A stretch of 64,000 nucleotides of DNA, from NCBI RefSeq assembly GCF_024734665.1, contig NZ_CP102931.1, positions 6,707,501 through 6,771,500 of the forward strand. Reading direction: 5' to 3'. Shown one piece after another: positions 8,102 to 15,861 of this stretch. The stretch's first letter is position 1. Every line of letters begins with the position of its first letter. A model generated the notes under the pieces. The model was not told the DNA's origin. It ran no database searches and worked only from the letters and a program-made list of their open reading frames with translations. Source of the DNA: Variovorax paradoxus (GTDB lineage: Bacteria > Pseudomonadota > Gammaproteobacteria > Burkholderiales > Burkholderiaceae_C). Both the position numbers and the translations under genes were made by a program.

Positions 8102-9304
8102 GTGAACCCAACGATGACCAAGAGAACCATCCTCTCGACCCTGCTGCTCGCCGGCTTCGGCCTGCTGGGCGCCACGGCGCACGCCGCCGACGAGCCGCTG
8201 CGCATCGGCCTCATCGCCACCTACTCCGGCCCGTACGCCGACTACGGCCGCCAGTTCGACGCCGGCATCGCGCTCTACCTGAAGGAACACGGCGGCAAGG
8301 TGGGCGGCCGCACTGTCGAGATCATCAAGAAGGACACCGCAGGCCCCGCGCCCGACGCTGCCAAGCGCATCGCGCAGGAACTCATCGTGCGCGACAAGGT
8401 GAGCGTGCTCACCGGCCTGGACTTCAGCCCCAACGCGTACGCCGTTGGTGCCATCGCCACGCAGGCGAAGATTCCGACCATCGTGATGAACGCTGCATCG
8501 TCGGCCATCACCACCAGCTCGCCCTACGTGGCGCGGCTGTCGTTCACCGTGCAGCAGGTGACGGACCCGATGGCGCGCTACATGCTCAAGGAAGGCATCA
8601 AGGACGCCTACACCGTGGTCGCCGACTACGCCTCGGGCGTCGACGCAGAAACCGCCTTCAAGAAGACCTTCACCGCCGGCGGCGGCAAGGTCTCGGGCGA
8701 AGTGCGCACGCCGATGAACAACCCCGACTTCTCGGCCTACGTGCAGCGCATCAAGGACGCCAAGCCCCAGGCCGTGTTCTTCTTCTTCCCCTCGGGCGTG
8801 ATGCCGCCGGCCTTTTTGAAGGTGTGGAAGGAACGCGGCATGGAGCAGGCCGGCATCAAGCTCTACGCCACGGGCGAAGCCACCGACGACAGCTACCTCG
8901 ACGCCACCGGCGACGTGGCGCTGGGCCTGGTCACCAGCCACCACTACTCGTTCGCGCATCCCTCGCCCAAGAACCAGAAGTTCGTGAAAGACTTCGCCGC
9001 CGACAACGGCGCCAAGCTGCGCCCGAGCTACTTCGCCGTGACGGCCTACGACGCCATGGCCGCCATCGACCTCGCACTGGCCAAGACCAAGGGCGACGCC
9101 AGCGGTGACAAGTTCATGGACGCCCTCAAGGGCCTGAGCTTCGAGAGCCCGCGCGGCCCCATCGAGATCGACCCCGCCACGCGCGACATCGTGCAGACCG
9201 TCTACATCCGCAAGACCGAGCGTGTGAACGGCCAGCTGGTGAACGTCGAGTTCGACAAGTTCGACCGCGTGAAGGACCCGGCCAAGGAAGCCGCCGCCAA
9301 GTAA
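8102..9304 (+). CDS. Branched-chain-type ABC transporter substrate-binding protein
   Basis: 400 aa, periplasmic. The N-terminus is a signal peptide (KRTILSTLLLAGFGLL, ending AHAAD). The mature protein opens with LRIGLIATYSGPYADYGRQ, typical of LivJ/LivK-like type I binding proteins (Peripla_BP_6). A GTG start is taken because AAAGG lies about 8 bases upstream; an ATG 12 bases later is the alternative. It leads the transporter half of the operon and follows the ferredoxin gene by about 100 bases, so the ligand is probably the oxygenase/ligase substrate rather than leucine. Confidence 0.9.
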   Translation: MNPTMTKRTILSTLLLAGFGLLGATAHAADEPLRIGLIATYSGPYADYGRQFDAGIALYLKEHGGKVGGRTVEIIKKDTAGPAPDAAKRIAQELIVRDKVSVLTGLDFSPNAYAVGAIATQAKIPTIVMNAASSAITTSSPYVARLSFTVQQVTDPMARYMLKEGIKDAYTVVADYASGVDAETAFKKTFTAGGGKVSGEVRTPMNNPDFSAYVQRIKDAKPQAVFFFFPSGVMPPAFLKVWKERGMEQAGIKLYATGEATDDSYLDATGDVALGLVTSHHYSFAHPSPKNQKFVKDFAADNGAKLRPSYFAVTAYDAMAAIDLALAKTKGDASGDKFMDALKGLSFESPRGPIEIDPATRDIVQTVYIRKTERVNGQLVNVEFDKFDRVKDPAKEAAAK

Positions 9305-9335
9305 GCCAGCCAGTCCGTCAGCCAGCAGGAAATTC

Positions 9336-10196
9336 ATGGGCATCGTGATCTTCGATGGAGTGGCCTACGGCATGCTCCTGTTTCTCATCGGCGTGGGCTT
9401 GTCCATCACGATGGGGCTCATGAATTTCGTCAACCTCGCGCACGGCAGTTTCGCGATGGTTGGCGGCTACGCCGCAAGCGTGCTGATGAACCACTTCGGA
9501 CTGGGCTTCGGCCTCTCTTTGGCGGCAGCCTTCGTGGCGGCTGCCGTTGCGGGCGCGGTGCTGGAGTTCGTGTTCTACCGACGGCTGTACCGCGCGCACC
9601 CGCTCGACCAGGTGCTGCTGTCGATCGGCGTGGTGTTCGTGTCGATCGCCGCCTTCACGTACTTCTTCGGCCCGACGATGCAGCCCTTCACGCTGCCGCC
9701 GGCGCTCGACGGGCAGATGTCGCTGCTGGGCCTTGAAGTGGGCCGCTATCGCCTGTTCCTGATCGTCTGCGGCGTGGCCGTGCTGGCCGCGCTGCTGCTG
9801 GGCCTGGGCAAGACGCGCTACGGCGCGATGGTGCGCGCGGCGGTCGACAACCAGCGCGTGGCGGGTGGCACCGGCATCAACGTGCAGCGGCTGTTCTTCC
9901 TGACCTTCTCTCTCGGCTGCGGCCTCGCGGGCCTCGGCGGTGCGCTGAGCCTGGGCATGCTGGGGCTGGAGCCGTCGTTCCCGCTCAAGTACCTCGTGTA
10001 CTTCCTGATGGTGGTGTGCGTGGGCGGTGCGGGCACCGTCACGGGGCCGTTCATTGCGGCGCTGCTGGTCGGCATCGTCGACGTGGCGGGCAAGTACTAC
10101 CTGCCTGAGGCGGGCGCCTTTCTCATCTACGTTTTCATGATCGTGATGCTGCTGGTGCGGCCGAACGGCATCGTTGCGAAGAAGGGGATCGCGTGA
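9336..10196 (+). CDS. Branched-chain-type ABC transporter permease, LivH-like
   Basis: 286 aa with about eight hydrophobic segments. It shows the LivH hallmarks GLMNFVNLAHGSFAMVGGYA near the N-terminus and GGAGTVTGPFIAALLVG near the end. It is one half of the inner-membrane channel. AGGAAATTC precedes the ATG. The next gene, for the partner permease, is separated by 292 bases that hold a repeat with inverted arms, an unusually long gap for this operon. Confidence 0.92.
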   Translation: MGIVIFDGVAYGMLLFLIGVGLSITMGLMNFVNLAHGSFAMVGGYAASVLMNHFGLGFGLSLAAAFVAAAVAGAVLEFVFYRRLYRAHPLDQVLLSIGVVFVSIAAFTYFFGPTMQPFTLPPALDGQMSLLGLEVGRYRLFLIVCGVAVLAALLLGLGKTRYGAMVRAAVDNQRVAGGTGINVQRLFFLTFSLGCGLAGLGGALSLGMLGLEPSFPLKYLVYFLMVVCVGGAGTVTGPFIAALLVGIVDVAGKYYLPEAGAFLIYVFMIVMLLVRPNGIVAKKGIA

Positions 10197-10235
10197 TGTA
10201 CAGCGTGCTTTGTTCGGGGAGCGCTCACGCCGACG

Positions 10236-10444
10236 GCGTGCTCTGCTCCGCGAATGTCCCCCGGCCTGCGGCCTCCTCCTTTATTTCGCTGCGCAGAGCA
10301 CACCATCGACGTGATCGATGGACGCAGCGGCTGATCGGCCGGCACGACAGCCGGGCTCAATGTGTGAATGGCATCGGGTGCTCCCCGCAGCGAAATAAAG
10401 GAGGAGCCGAAGGCGGGGGACATTCGCGGAGGGGAGTACCCGGT
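10236..10444. repeat. Repeat element with long inverted arms inside the liv-type operon
   Basis: Two arms, 10247-10293 and 10386-10430, are near-perfect inverted copies of each other over about 46 bases (one substitution cluster and a small indel). Weaker complementarity extends the pairing about ten bases both outward and inward. Each arm contains the block TCCTCCTTTATTTCGCTGCG or its complement. The ~92-base centre has a smaller dyad, CCATCGA-N5-TCGATGG at 10302-10320. No transposase is encoded, so this is a REP/MITE-like non-coding element. The transcript could fold into a very stable hairpin between the livH- and livM-like genes and change downstream expression. Confidence 0.8.
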
Positions 10445-10488
10445 GTCATTCGCACGCGCCCCGAAACTCAACGAGCAGGGCACCCAGG

Positions 10489-11451
10489 ATGAAACCCGTA
10501 ACGATGTCCCCCACGCATTTGCGCATCGCCGAAATCGCCTTCTGGCTGGCACTCGCGTCGAGCTTCTTCCTCCTGCCCGACAAGCTCACGCTGATGAGCC
10601 AGATCATGATTTTCGGTCTGTTCGCCGTGTCGCTCGACATGGCGCTGGGCTACGCCGGCATCCTCACCGTGGGCCACGCAGCCTTCTTCGGCGCGGGCGC
10701 GTATGCAGCCGGGTTGCTTGCCAAGTACGGCTGGAGCGAACCCTTCACCGGCCTGCTGTTCGCACTGGTCGTCAGCGGCCTGCTGGGCTACGCACTGAGC
10801 TACCTCGTGGTGCGCGGCGCCGACCTCACGCGGCTGATGATCACCATCGGCGTGTGCGTGCTGCTGTACGAACTGGTCAACCGGCTCTCGGGCCTCACCG
10901 GTGGCACCGACGGGCTGCAGGGCGTAGTCATCGCGCCAGTGCTCGGCCTCTTCGATTTCGACCTCTACGGCAAGACCGCATTCGGCTATGCATTCGGCGT
11001 CGTGCTCGCGATGTTCCTGCTCGTGCGGCTCGTGTTGCGCTCGCCCTTCGGCCTGGCGCTGCGCGGCATTCACGACAGCCGCAAGCGCATGACGGCCATC
11101 GGTTCGCCGGTGGAGGCGCGGCTGCGCATGGCCTATGCCTTCTCGGCCGCGGTGGCAGGCGTGGCGGGCGCGCTGCTGGCGCAGACCACGCAGTTCGTCG
11201 GCATCGAGTCGATCGGCTTCAACCGCTCGGCCGAAGTGCTCATCATCCTGGTGCTCGGTGGTACGGGGCGGCTGTACGGCGGGATGATCGGCGCCATCGT
11301 CTACATGCTGGTGCACGACTGGTTCGCGGACATGAACCCGCAGTACTGGATGTTCTGGCTCGGCATCTTCCTGATCGCGGCGGTCATGTTGGGCCGCGGC
11401 GGCATCATGGGGGCGCTCTCGCGTTTCGTCCGCACGGGGAAGGCGCGATGA
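10489..11451 (+). CDS. Branched-chain-type ABC transporter permease, LivM-like
   Basis: 320 aa, multi-spanning. LivM signatures are GYAGILTVGHAAFFGAGAYA and, late, GGTGRLYGGMIGAIVY. It forms the channel with the LivH-like protein. The stop overlaps the next start as ATGA, so translation of the ATPase is coupled. An ATG 15 bases downstream is an alternative start. Confidence 0.92.
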   Translation: MKPVTMSPTHLRIAEIAFWLALASSFFLLPDKLTLMSQIMIFGLFAVSLDMALGYAGILTVGHAAFFGAGAYAAGLLAKYGWSEPFTGLLFALVVSGLLGYALSYLVVRGADLTRLMITIGVCVLLYELVNRLSGLTGGTDGLQGVVIAPVLGLFDFDLYGKTAFGYAFGVVLAMFLLVRLVLRSPFGLALRGIHDSRKRMTAIGSPVEARLRMAYAFSAAVAGVAGALLAQTTQFVGIESIGFNRSAEVLIILVLGGTGRLYGGMIGAIVYMLVHDWFADMNPQYWMFWLGIFLIAAVMLGRGGIMGALSRFVRTGKAR

Positions 11452-12227
11452 GCTCCACCGCCACCACGCACACGCTGCGCACAAACGGCCTCGGCATCCG
11501 CTTCGGTGCCTTCCAGGCAGTGAGCGATGTGAACCTCTCGCTCGAACCCGGCGCGCGACAGGCGCTGATCGGCCCCAACGGCGCGGGCAAGACCACGCTC
11601 ATCAACCTGCTCACCGGCGTGTTCAAGCCCACCAGCGGCAGCATCCACATGGGCGACCGCGACATCACGCGCCTGCCGGGCGACAAGCGCGCGCGCATGG
11701 GCCTGGCGCGCACCTTCCAGATCAACACGCTGTTCCCCAGCCTCACGCCGCTCTTGTCGGTGGTGCTGGCGATCAGCGAGCGCGAAGGGCTGGGCGCCAC
11801 GTGGTGGCGGCCGCTCAAGGGCTGCACGGCGGTGTTCGACGAGGCGCATGCACTGCTCGGCACGCTCGGGCTCGACAGCCTCGCCGACGTGCCCGTGGCC
11901 GAGCTGGCCTATGGCAAGCAGCGGCTGCTGGAGATAGCGCTCGCGCTCGCGGCCAAGCCTCGCATCTTGCTGCTCGACGAGCCTGCTGCCGGCGTGCCTG
12001 AAGACGAGAGCGGCGAGCTGTTCGAGGCCATCGCCGCGCTGCCGCCCGACATCAGCGTGCTGTTCATCGAGCACGACATGAAGCTCGTCTTCCGCTTCGC
12101 GCGCCGAATCTCGGTGCTGGTGGGCGGGCGCATCCTGACCGAGGGCACGCCTTCGGAAATCGGCGCCGACCCGCGCGTGCGCGAGGTCTATCTCGGAAGC
12201 TCACACCGCCATCACCACCATGCCTGA
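11448..12227 (+). CDS. Branched-chain-type ABC transporter ATPase, LivG-like
   Basis: 259 aa cytoplasmic ATPase. Walker A GPNGAGKT, Walker B ILLLDEPAAG and the switch-His EHD are present. The signature motif reads LAYGKQRLLEIA, the normal LivG variant of LSGGQ. A His-rich tail (HRHHHHA) ends the protein; it is native here, because it is read straight into the overlapping next gene. It overlaps the upstream stop by 4 bases and the downstream start by 8. Confidence 0.92.
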   Translation: MSSTATTHTLRTNGLGIRFGAFQAVSDVNLSLEPGARQALIGPNGAGKTTLINLLTGVFKPTSGSIHMGDRDITRLPGDKRARMGLARTFQINTLFPSLTPLLSVVLAISEREGLGATWWRPLKGCTAVFDEAHALLGTLGLDSLADVPVAELAYGKQRLLEIALALAAKPRILLLDEPAAGVPEDESGELFEAIAALPPDISVLFIEHDMKLVFRFARRISVLVGGRILTEGTPSEIGADPRVREVYLGSSHRHHHHA

Positions 12228-12936
12228 AGCACTCGCCTTCGACCAGGTCACCGCCGGCTACGGCAACGCGGTCGTGCTCGACCGACTCGACTTTTCGCTG
12301 CAGCAGGGCGAAAGCCTCGCCATCCTCGGGCGCAATGGCGTTGGCAAGACCACGCTGCTCGAAACGCTGATGGGCAACACCCGCGTGATGCAAGGCGCGA
12401 TCCGCTGGCAGGGTGTCGACATCACGCGCTGGCCTTCGCACCAGCGCGTGCGCGCGGGGCTTGGCTGGGTGCCGCAGGAGCGGGAGGTGTTTCCTTCGCT
12501 CACCGTCGAAGAAAACCTCACGGTGATCTCGCGGCTCGGCGGCTGGAACCTGAAGCGCGTCTACGACTTTTTCCCGCGCCTGCGCGAGCGGCGCGGCAAC
12601 TACGGCAACCAACTCTCCGGTGGCGAACAGCAGATGCTCGCCATCGGCCGCGCGCTGATGACCAACCCCAAGCTGCTGCTGCTCGACGAGCCGATGGAAG
12701 GCCTCGCGCCGATCATCGTGGAAGAGCTGGCTGCAGCGATCCGCCGGCTGTGCGAATCGGAAGGCCTGGCGTCGATCGTGGTCGAGCAGCATCCGGTGCT
12801 GGCGCTGGAGATGACGCACAAGGCCATCGTTCTGGAGCGCGGCACCGTGGTGCATGCCGGGCCGAGCGCGGAGCTCGCGGCCGACAGGAACCTGCTCGAA
12901 GGCTTGCTCGGCGTGGGAATCGCCGAGCAAGCCTGA
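12220..12936 (+). CDS. Branched-chain-type ABC transporter ATPase, LivF-like
   Basis: 238 aa. Walker A GRNGVGKT, signature LSGGEQQMLAIGRAL, Walker B LLLLDEPMEGLAP and VVEQHP switch region. It is the second nucleotide-binding subunit of the importer and the last gene of the operon. Its start lies inside the LivG-like gene (8-base overlap). Six bases after its stop, the convergent orphan binding-protein gene ends. Confidence 0.92.
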   Translation: MPEALAFDQVTAGYGNAVVLDRLDFSLQQGESLAILGRNGVGKTTLLETLMGNTRVMQGAIRWQGVDITRWPSHQRVRAGLGWVPQEREVFPSLTVEENLTVISRLGGWNLKRVYDFFPRLRERRGNYGNQLSGGEQQMLAIGRALMTNPKLLLLDEPMEGLAPIIVEELAAAIRRLCESEGLASIVVEQHPVLALEMTHKAIVLERGTVVHAGPSAELAADRNLLEGLLGVGIAEQA

Positions 12937-12942
12937 TGGAGT

Positions 12943-14103
12943 TCAGCTCAGCATCTGCCCACGGCTGCCGATCACGGCCACGTCCACGAACTGCCCGCCT
13001 TCGCGGTTCGTGCGTCCGTAGTTGATCTTCACCCCGCCCAGGTCGAAGTTCTCGATGCTCGCCAGCCCCGACATCACCGACGCACGCGTCAGCGAACCAC
13101 CGGCGCGGCGCATGCCTTCGGCCAGCACTGCAGCGTTCAGGTAGCCCTCCAGGCTCGTGAGCGAGAAGTCCTTGACGCCGTTGGCCACCATGTCGGCCTG
13201 GTAGCGGCGCACGATCTCGAACTTGGTCGAGTACGGCGACGGCACCACGATCACGAAGCCCAGGCCCTTGGCCAGGTCGCCCATCGCCGACAGCGCGCTG
13301 GCCGTGATCGACAGGCCGTAGGCCGAGCTGCTGTTGCCCGCCTCGCGCAGCGCCTTCAGAAACACCGGCGCGGTGCCGGCCAGCCCGACCACCACCACCT
13401 GCGGCTTGGCCTTGGCGATCGCCTCGGCGGCGGGGCCCACTTCCATGCTGGTGGTGTTGGGCGTGGTCGCAATCACCGCCGGCTCCAGCTTGGCCTTGGC
13501 CAGCGCGTTCTTGAAGGCCGCCAGCACCGACTGCCCCAGCGGGTCGTTCGAATGCACGAGGCCGATGCGGCTCTGGCCCAGCACGGCGGCGGTGCTCACG
13601 AGCTTGTCGACTTCCTGGTCGTAGTTGGCACGCACCCAGAAGGTGTTGGGCGAAGCCTTCTTGCGCAGCGCGATCGTGCCGGTGATCGGGCCGACCACGG
13701 CCATGCCGGGCACCGCGTCCATCACCTCGGCCGTCTGGCGCGTGCCCAGCGGATGCAGCAGCGCGAGCACCGAGCTGTCTTTCTCGAAGGCCAGTGCGTT
13801 GGCCTTGGCCACGTCGGGCTTGAAGGTGTCGTCGGCCATCACGAGCTCGACCTTGGTGCCGTTGATGCCGCCCGCCTTGTTCAGCGCATTGAAGAACGCG
13901 CTCGAACCCTGGAACAGCCCCTGCCCGTTGGCCTTCTCGACGCTGCTGTTGTCGAAGGTGGTGCCGATGCGCACCGGCCGGTTCTGCGCGAGCGCCGGAA
14001 AACCAAGGCCCGCGGCGGCGGTTGCTGCGGCCAGCCCGGTCAGCGCACGCCGACGGCTGGTGGAAAGCGGCGCAATCGACTCGCGCGGCACGGGAACGGT
14101 CAT
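12943..14103 (-). CDS. Branched-chain-type ABC substrate-binding protein, Tat-type signal
   Basis: 386 aa from the ATG at 14103, which has GGAG 9 bases upstream. The N-terminus contains a twin-arginine-like motif (TSRRRALTG) and an AAATAAAGLGFPALAQ export segment. Mature sequence starts RPVRIGTTFDNSS and is a Peripla_BP_6 protein. It is transcribed towards the liv-type operon, ends 6 bases from it and has no permease or ATPase gene of its own. It may therefore lend a second specificity to that importer. The leader (14126-14170) contains nested inverted repeats. Confidence 0.85.
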   Translation of the reverse strand: MTVPVPRESIAPLSTSRRRALTGLAAATAAAGLGFPALAQNRPVRIGTTFDNSSVEKANGQGLFQGSSAFFNALNKAGGINGTKVELVMADDTFKPDVAKANALAFEKDSSVLALLHPLGTRQTAEVMDAVPGMAVVGPITGTIALRKKASPNTFWVRANYDQEVDKLVSTAAVLGQSRIGLVHSNDPLGQSVLAAFKNALAKAKLEPAVIATTPNTTSMEVGPAAEAIAKAKPQVVVVGLAGTAPVFLKALREAGNSSSAYGLSITASALSAMGDLAKGLGFVIVVPSPYSTKFEIVRRYQADMVANGVKDFSLTSLEGYLNAAVLAEGMRRAGGSLTRASVMSGLASIENFDLGGVKINYGRTNREGGQFVDVAVIGSRGQMLS

Positions 14104-14125
14104 GATCGAAGTCTCCAGGAGGTAA

Positions 14126-14170
14126 TGCGTTAGTGACAAAAACTCACATTCTTTCGAGGAATGTAACGCA
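14126..14170 (-). promoter_or_regulatory. Nested inverted repeats in leader of orphan binding-protein gene
   Basis: An outer pair TGCGTTA (14126-14132) / TAACGCA (14164-14170) encloses an inner pair ACATTC (14146-14151) / GAATGT (14159-14164). GTGA/TCAC forms a third small stem in the interval. All lie 23-67 bases upstream of the start at 14103. The arrangement suits either an operator pair or a folded leader RNA; no named class was recognised. Confidence 0.35.
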
Positions 14171-14208
14171 CTCACTCACCACCTGGGATGACAGCGGCGG
14201 CTACTTCG

Positions 14209-15789
14209 CTACAGCAGCTCTTCGCCCACGATGGGCAGCAGCAGCCAGTTCTTGAAGCGCAGCCAGAGGAACTCCCCGGGCTCGTCCTCGTGGACGATGT
14301 CGCCGCCAGCGTCGTCGTACTCCAGCCATTGCACGCGCCGGCCGTTGGGCCCGAGCCGCAGCCGGTAGCCGAGGTTCACGCGCTCGCCCGACATGAGCTT
14401 GTTGTAGTCCTGCACCAGCTCGGGACTGTCGATGACCAGGCCGATCTCGGTGTTGACGGCGGCCGAGCGGTGGTCGAGGTTCATCGAGCCGACGAAGAAG
14501 CGCTCGTTGTCGACGATGGCGAGCTTGGCGTGCAGCCGGCTGATCGACTTGCCGAAGTCGCCGAAGCGGCCCGAACTGCCGCTGAGCGTGGGCGCAATCT
14601 CGAAGATGGTGACGCCGATCTTCAGCATGTCGGCGCGGTAGCGCTCGTAGCCCGCGTAGGCCAGCGGCTCGTCGGTTGCGCCCAGCGAGTTGGTCACGAC
14701 CGTGATGCGTCCGCCCTTGTCGATGCACGCCCGCATCTCCTCCATGCCCTTGGGGCCCGGAATGAAGTACGGCGAGGCAATGACGACCTCGCGCCGCGTG
14801 GCGTTGATCACGCTGAGCGCGCCTTCTGTCACGCTGCCGATGTAGGCCTCGTCGGCCTTGCGCGTGATCTTGTCGGGGTCGTCGATGAACAGCGTTGCCG
14901 GCGCCCAGTAGCGGTCGAGCTTGCCGGTGATGAGCTGCTCGCCCACGGGCGACTTGTTTAGCACGTCGCGCGGGCGAATGGGCACGTCGGGCACGGCCGT
15001 GCGCGCTATCTCGTCGAAGCGCCGCTGCGCCGCCTCGCGCGTCATGCCGCGCAGGGGCGCGATGCGCTCGATCGGCCATGCGTGTGAACTGTTCCAGTAG
15101 CGGTCGAAGCCTTCGGACATCTGCCGCACGACCGGGCCGCTGGAAATCACGTCCATGTCGATGAAGTTCGCGGCCGTGCTGCGCATGAAGTACTCGTTGC
15201 CGATGTTGCGGCCGCCCGACACGGCAAAGCTGTTGTCGGCCACCAGCAGCTTGTTGTGCATGCGGTGGTTGATGCGGCCGAAGTCGGTCAGCGACATGAG
15301 CAGCCGCGTGCCGAGCGAACTGGCGCGCGAAGGCAGCGGGTTGAACAGCCGCACCTCCACGTTGGGAAAGGCCGCGAGCGTGCCGAACAGCTCGTCTTCG
15401 CCGCCGGTGTAGAGGTCGTCCACCAGCAGCCGCACCCGCACGCCGCGCGCCGCGGCCTCGCGCAGTTCGCGCAAAAACAGCAGGCCGATGTCGTCGCGCT
15501 GCACCAGGTAGTACTGCACGTCGAGCGACTTCTCGGCATGCCGCGCGAGCGAGATGCGGGCATCGAAGGCAAACGCCGCCTCGGGCAGCAGCCGGAAGCC
15601 CGAGAGCGCAGTGGAATCGCCTGGCGCGTCTTTGGCCGCCAGTTGCCCGAGTTCTGTCTGCGCCACGTCGGTGAACGCCGTGACGTTCGCCTTCGGCTCG
15701 GGCGGCGGCAGGCTGACGCAGCCAGTGAGCCATATGGCCGCTAGGACGCTCAGGCAGGCGGCAAAACGACGGACGATGAGGGCGCGCAT
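14209..15789 (-). CDS. Phospholipase D-family lipoprotein (cardiolipin-synthase-like)
   Basis: 526 aa. A lipoprotein signal ends LTGC (Cys25) with Val after it, so outer-membrane sorting is likely. Two HKD motifs are intact: MHNKLLVADN and LHAKLAIVDN, each followed by the GGRNIGNEYF / GSMNLDHRSA segments. These form one phosphatidyl-transfer active site, as in ClsC/YmdC-like proteins and periplasmic PLDs. It probably acts on phospholipids in the envelope. Divergent from the SpmAB-fusion gene. Confidence 0.87.
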   Translation of the reverse strand: MRALIVRRFAACLSVLAAIWLTGCVSLPPPEPKANVTAFTDVAQTELGQLAAKDAPGDSTALSGFRLLPEAAFAFDARISLARHAEKSLDVQYYLVQRDDIGLLFLRELREAAARGVRVRLLVDDLYTGGEDELFGTLAAFPNVEVRLFNPLPSRASSLGTRLLMSLTDFGRINHRMHNKLLVADNSFAVSGGRNIGNEYFMRSTAANFIDMDVISSGPVVRQMSEGFDRYWNSSHAWPIERIAPLRGMTREAAQRRFDEIARTAVPDVPIRPRDVLNKSPVGEQLITGKLDRYWAPATLFIDDPDKITRKADEAYIGSVTEGALSVINATRREVVIASPYFIPGPKGMEEMRACIDKGGRITVVTNSLGATDEPLAYAGYERYRADMLKIGVTIFEIAPTLSGSSGRFGDFGKSISRLHAKLAIVDNERFFVGSMNLDHRSAAVNTEIGLVIDSPELVQDYNKLMSGERVNLGYRLRLGPNGRRVQWLEYDDAGGDIVHEDEPGEFLWLRFKNWLLLPIVGEELL

Positions 15790-15861
15790 GGCCCGAACTG
15801 TAGCTCGCGGCGGGCCTGTATGGCGGCCCTATCATCGACGCGAAACAAAAGGAAAAGAAGC

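Noticed and set aside
10199..10488. A gene inside the 292-base gap between the liv-type permease genes
   Set aside because: Short frames there are of repeat sequence and show no ribosome site or coding bias.
12207..12227. Engineered His tag or vector remnant at the LivG-like C-terminus
   Set aside because: The His codons are continuous with the overlapping downstream start and no vector sequence is present.
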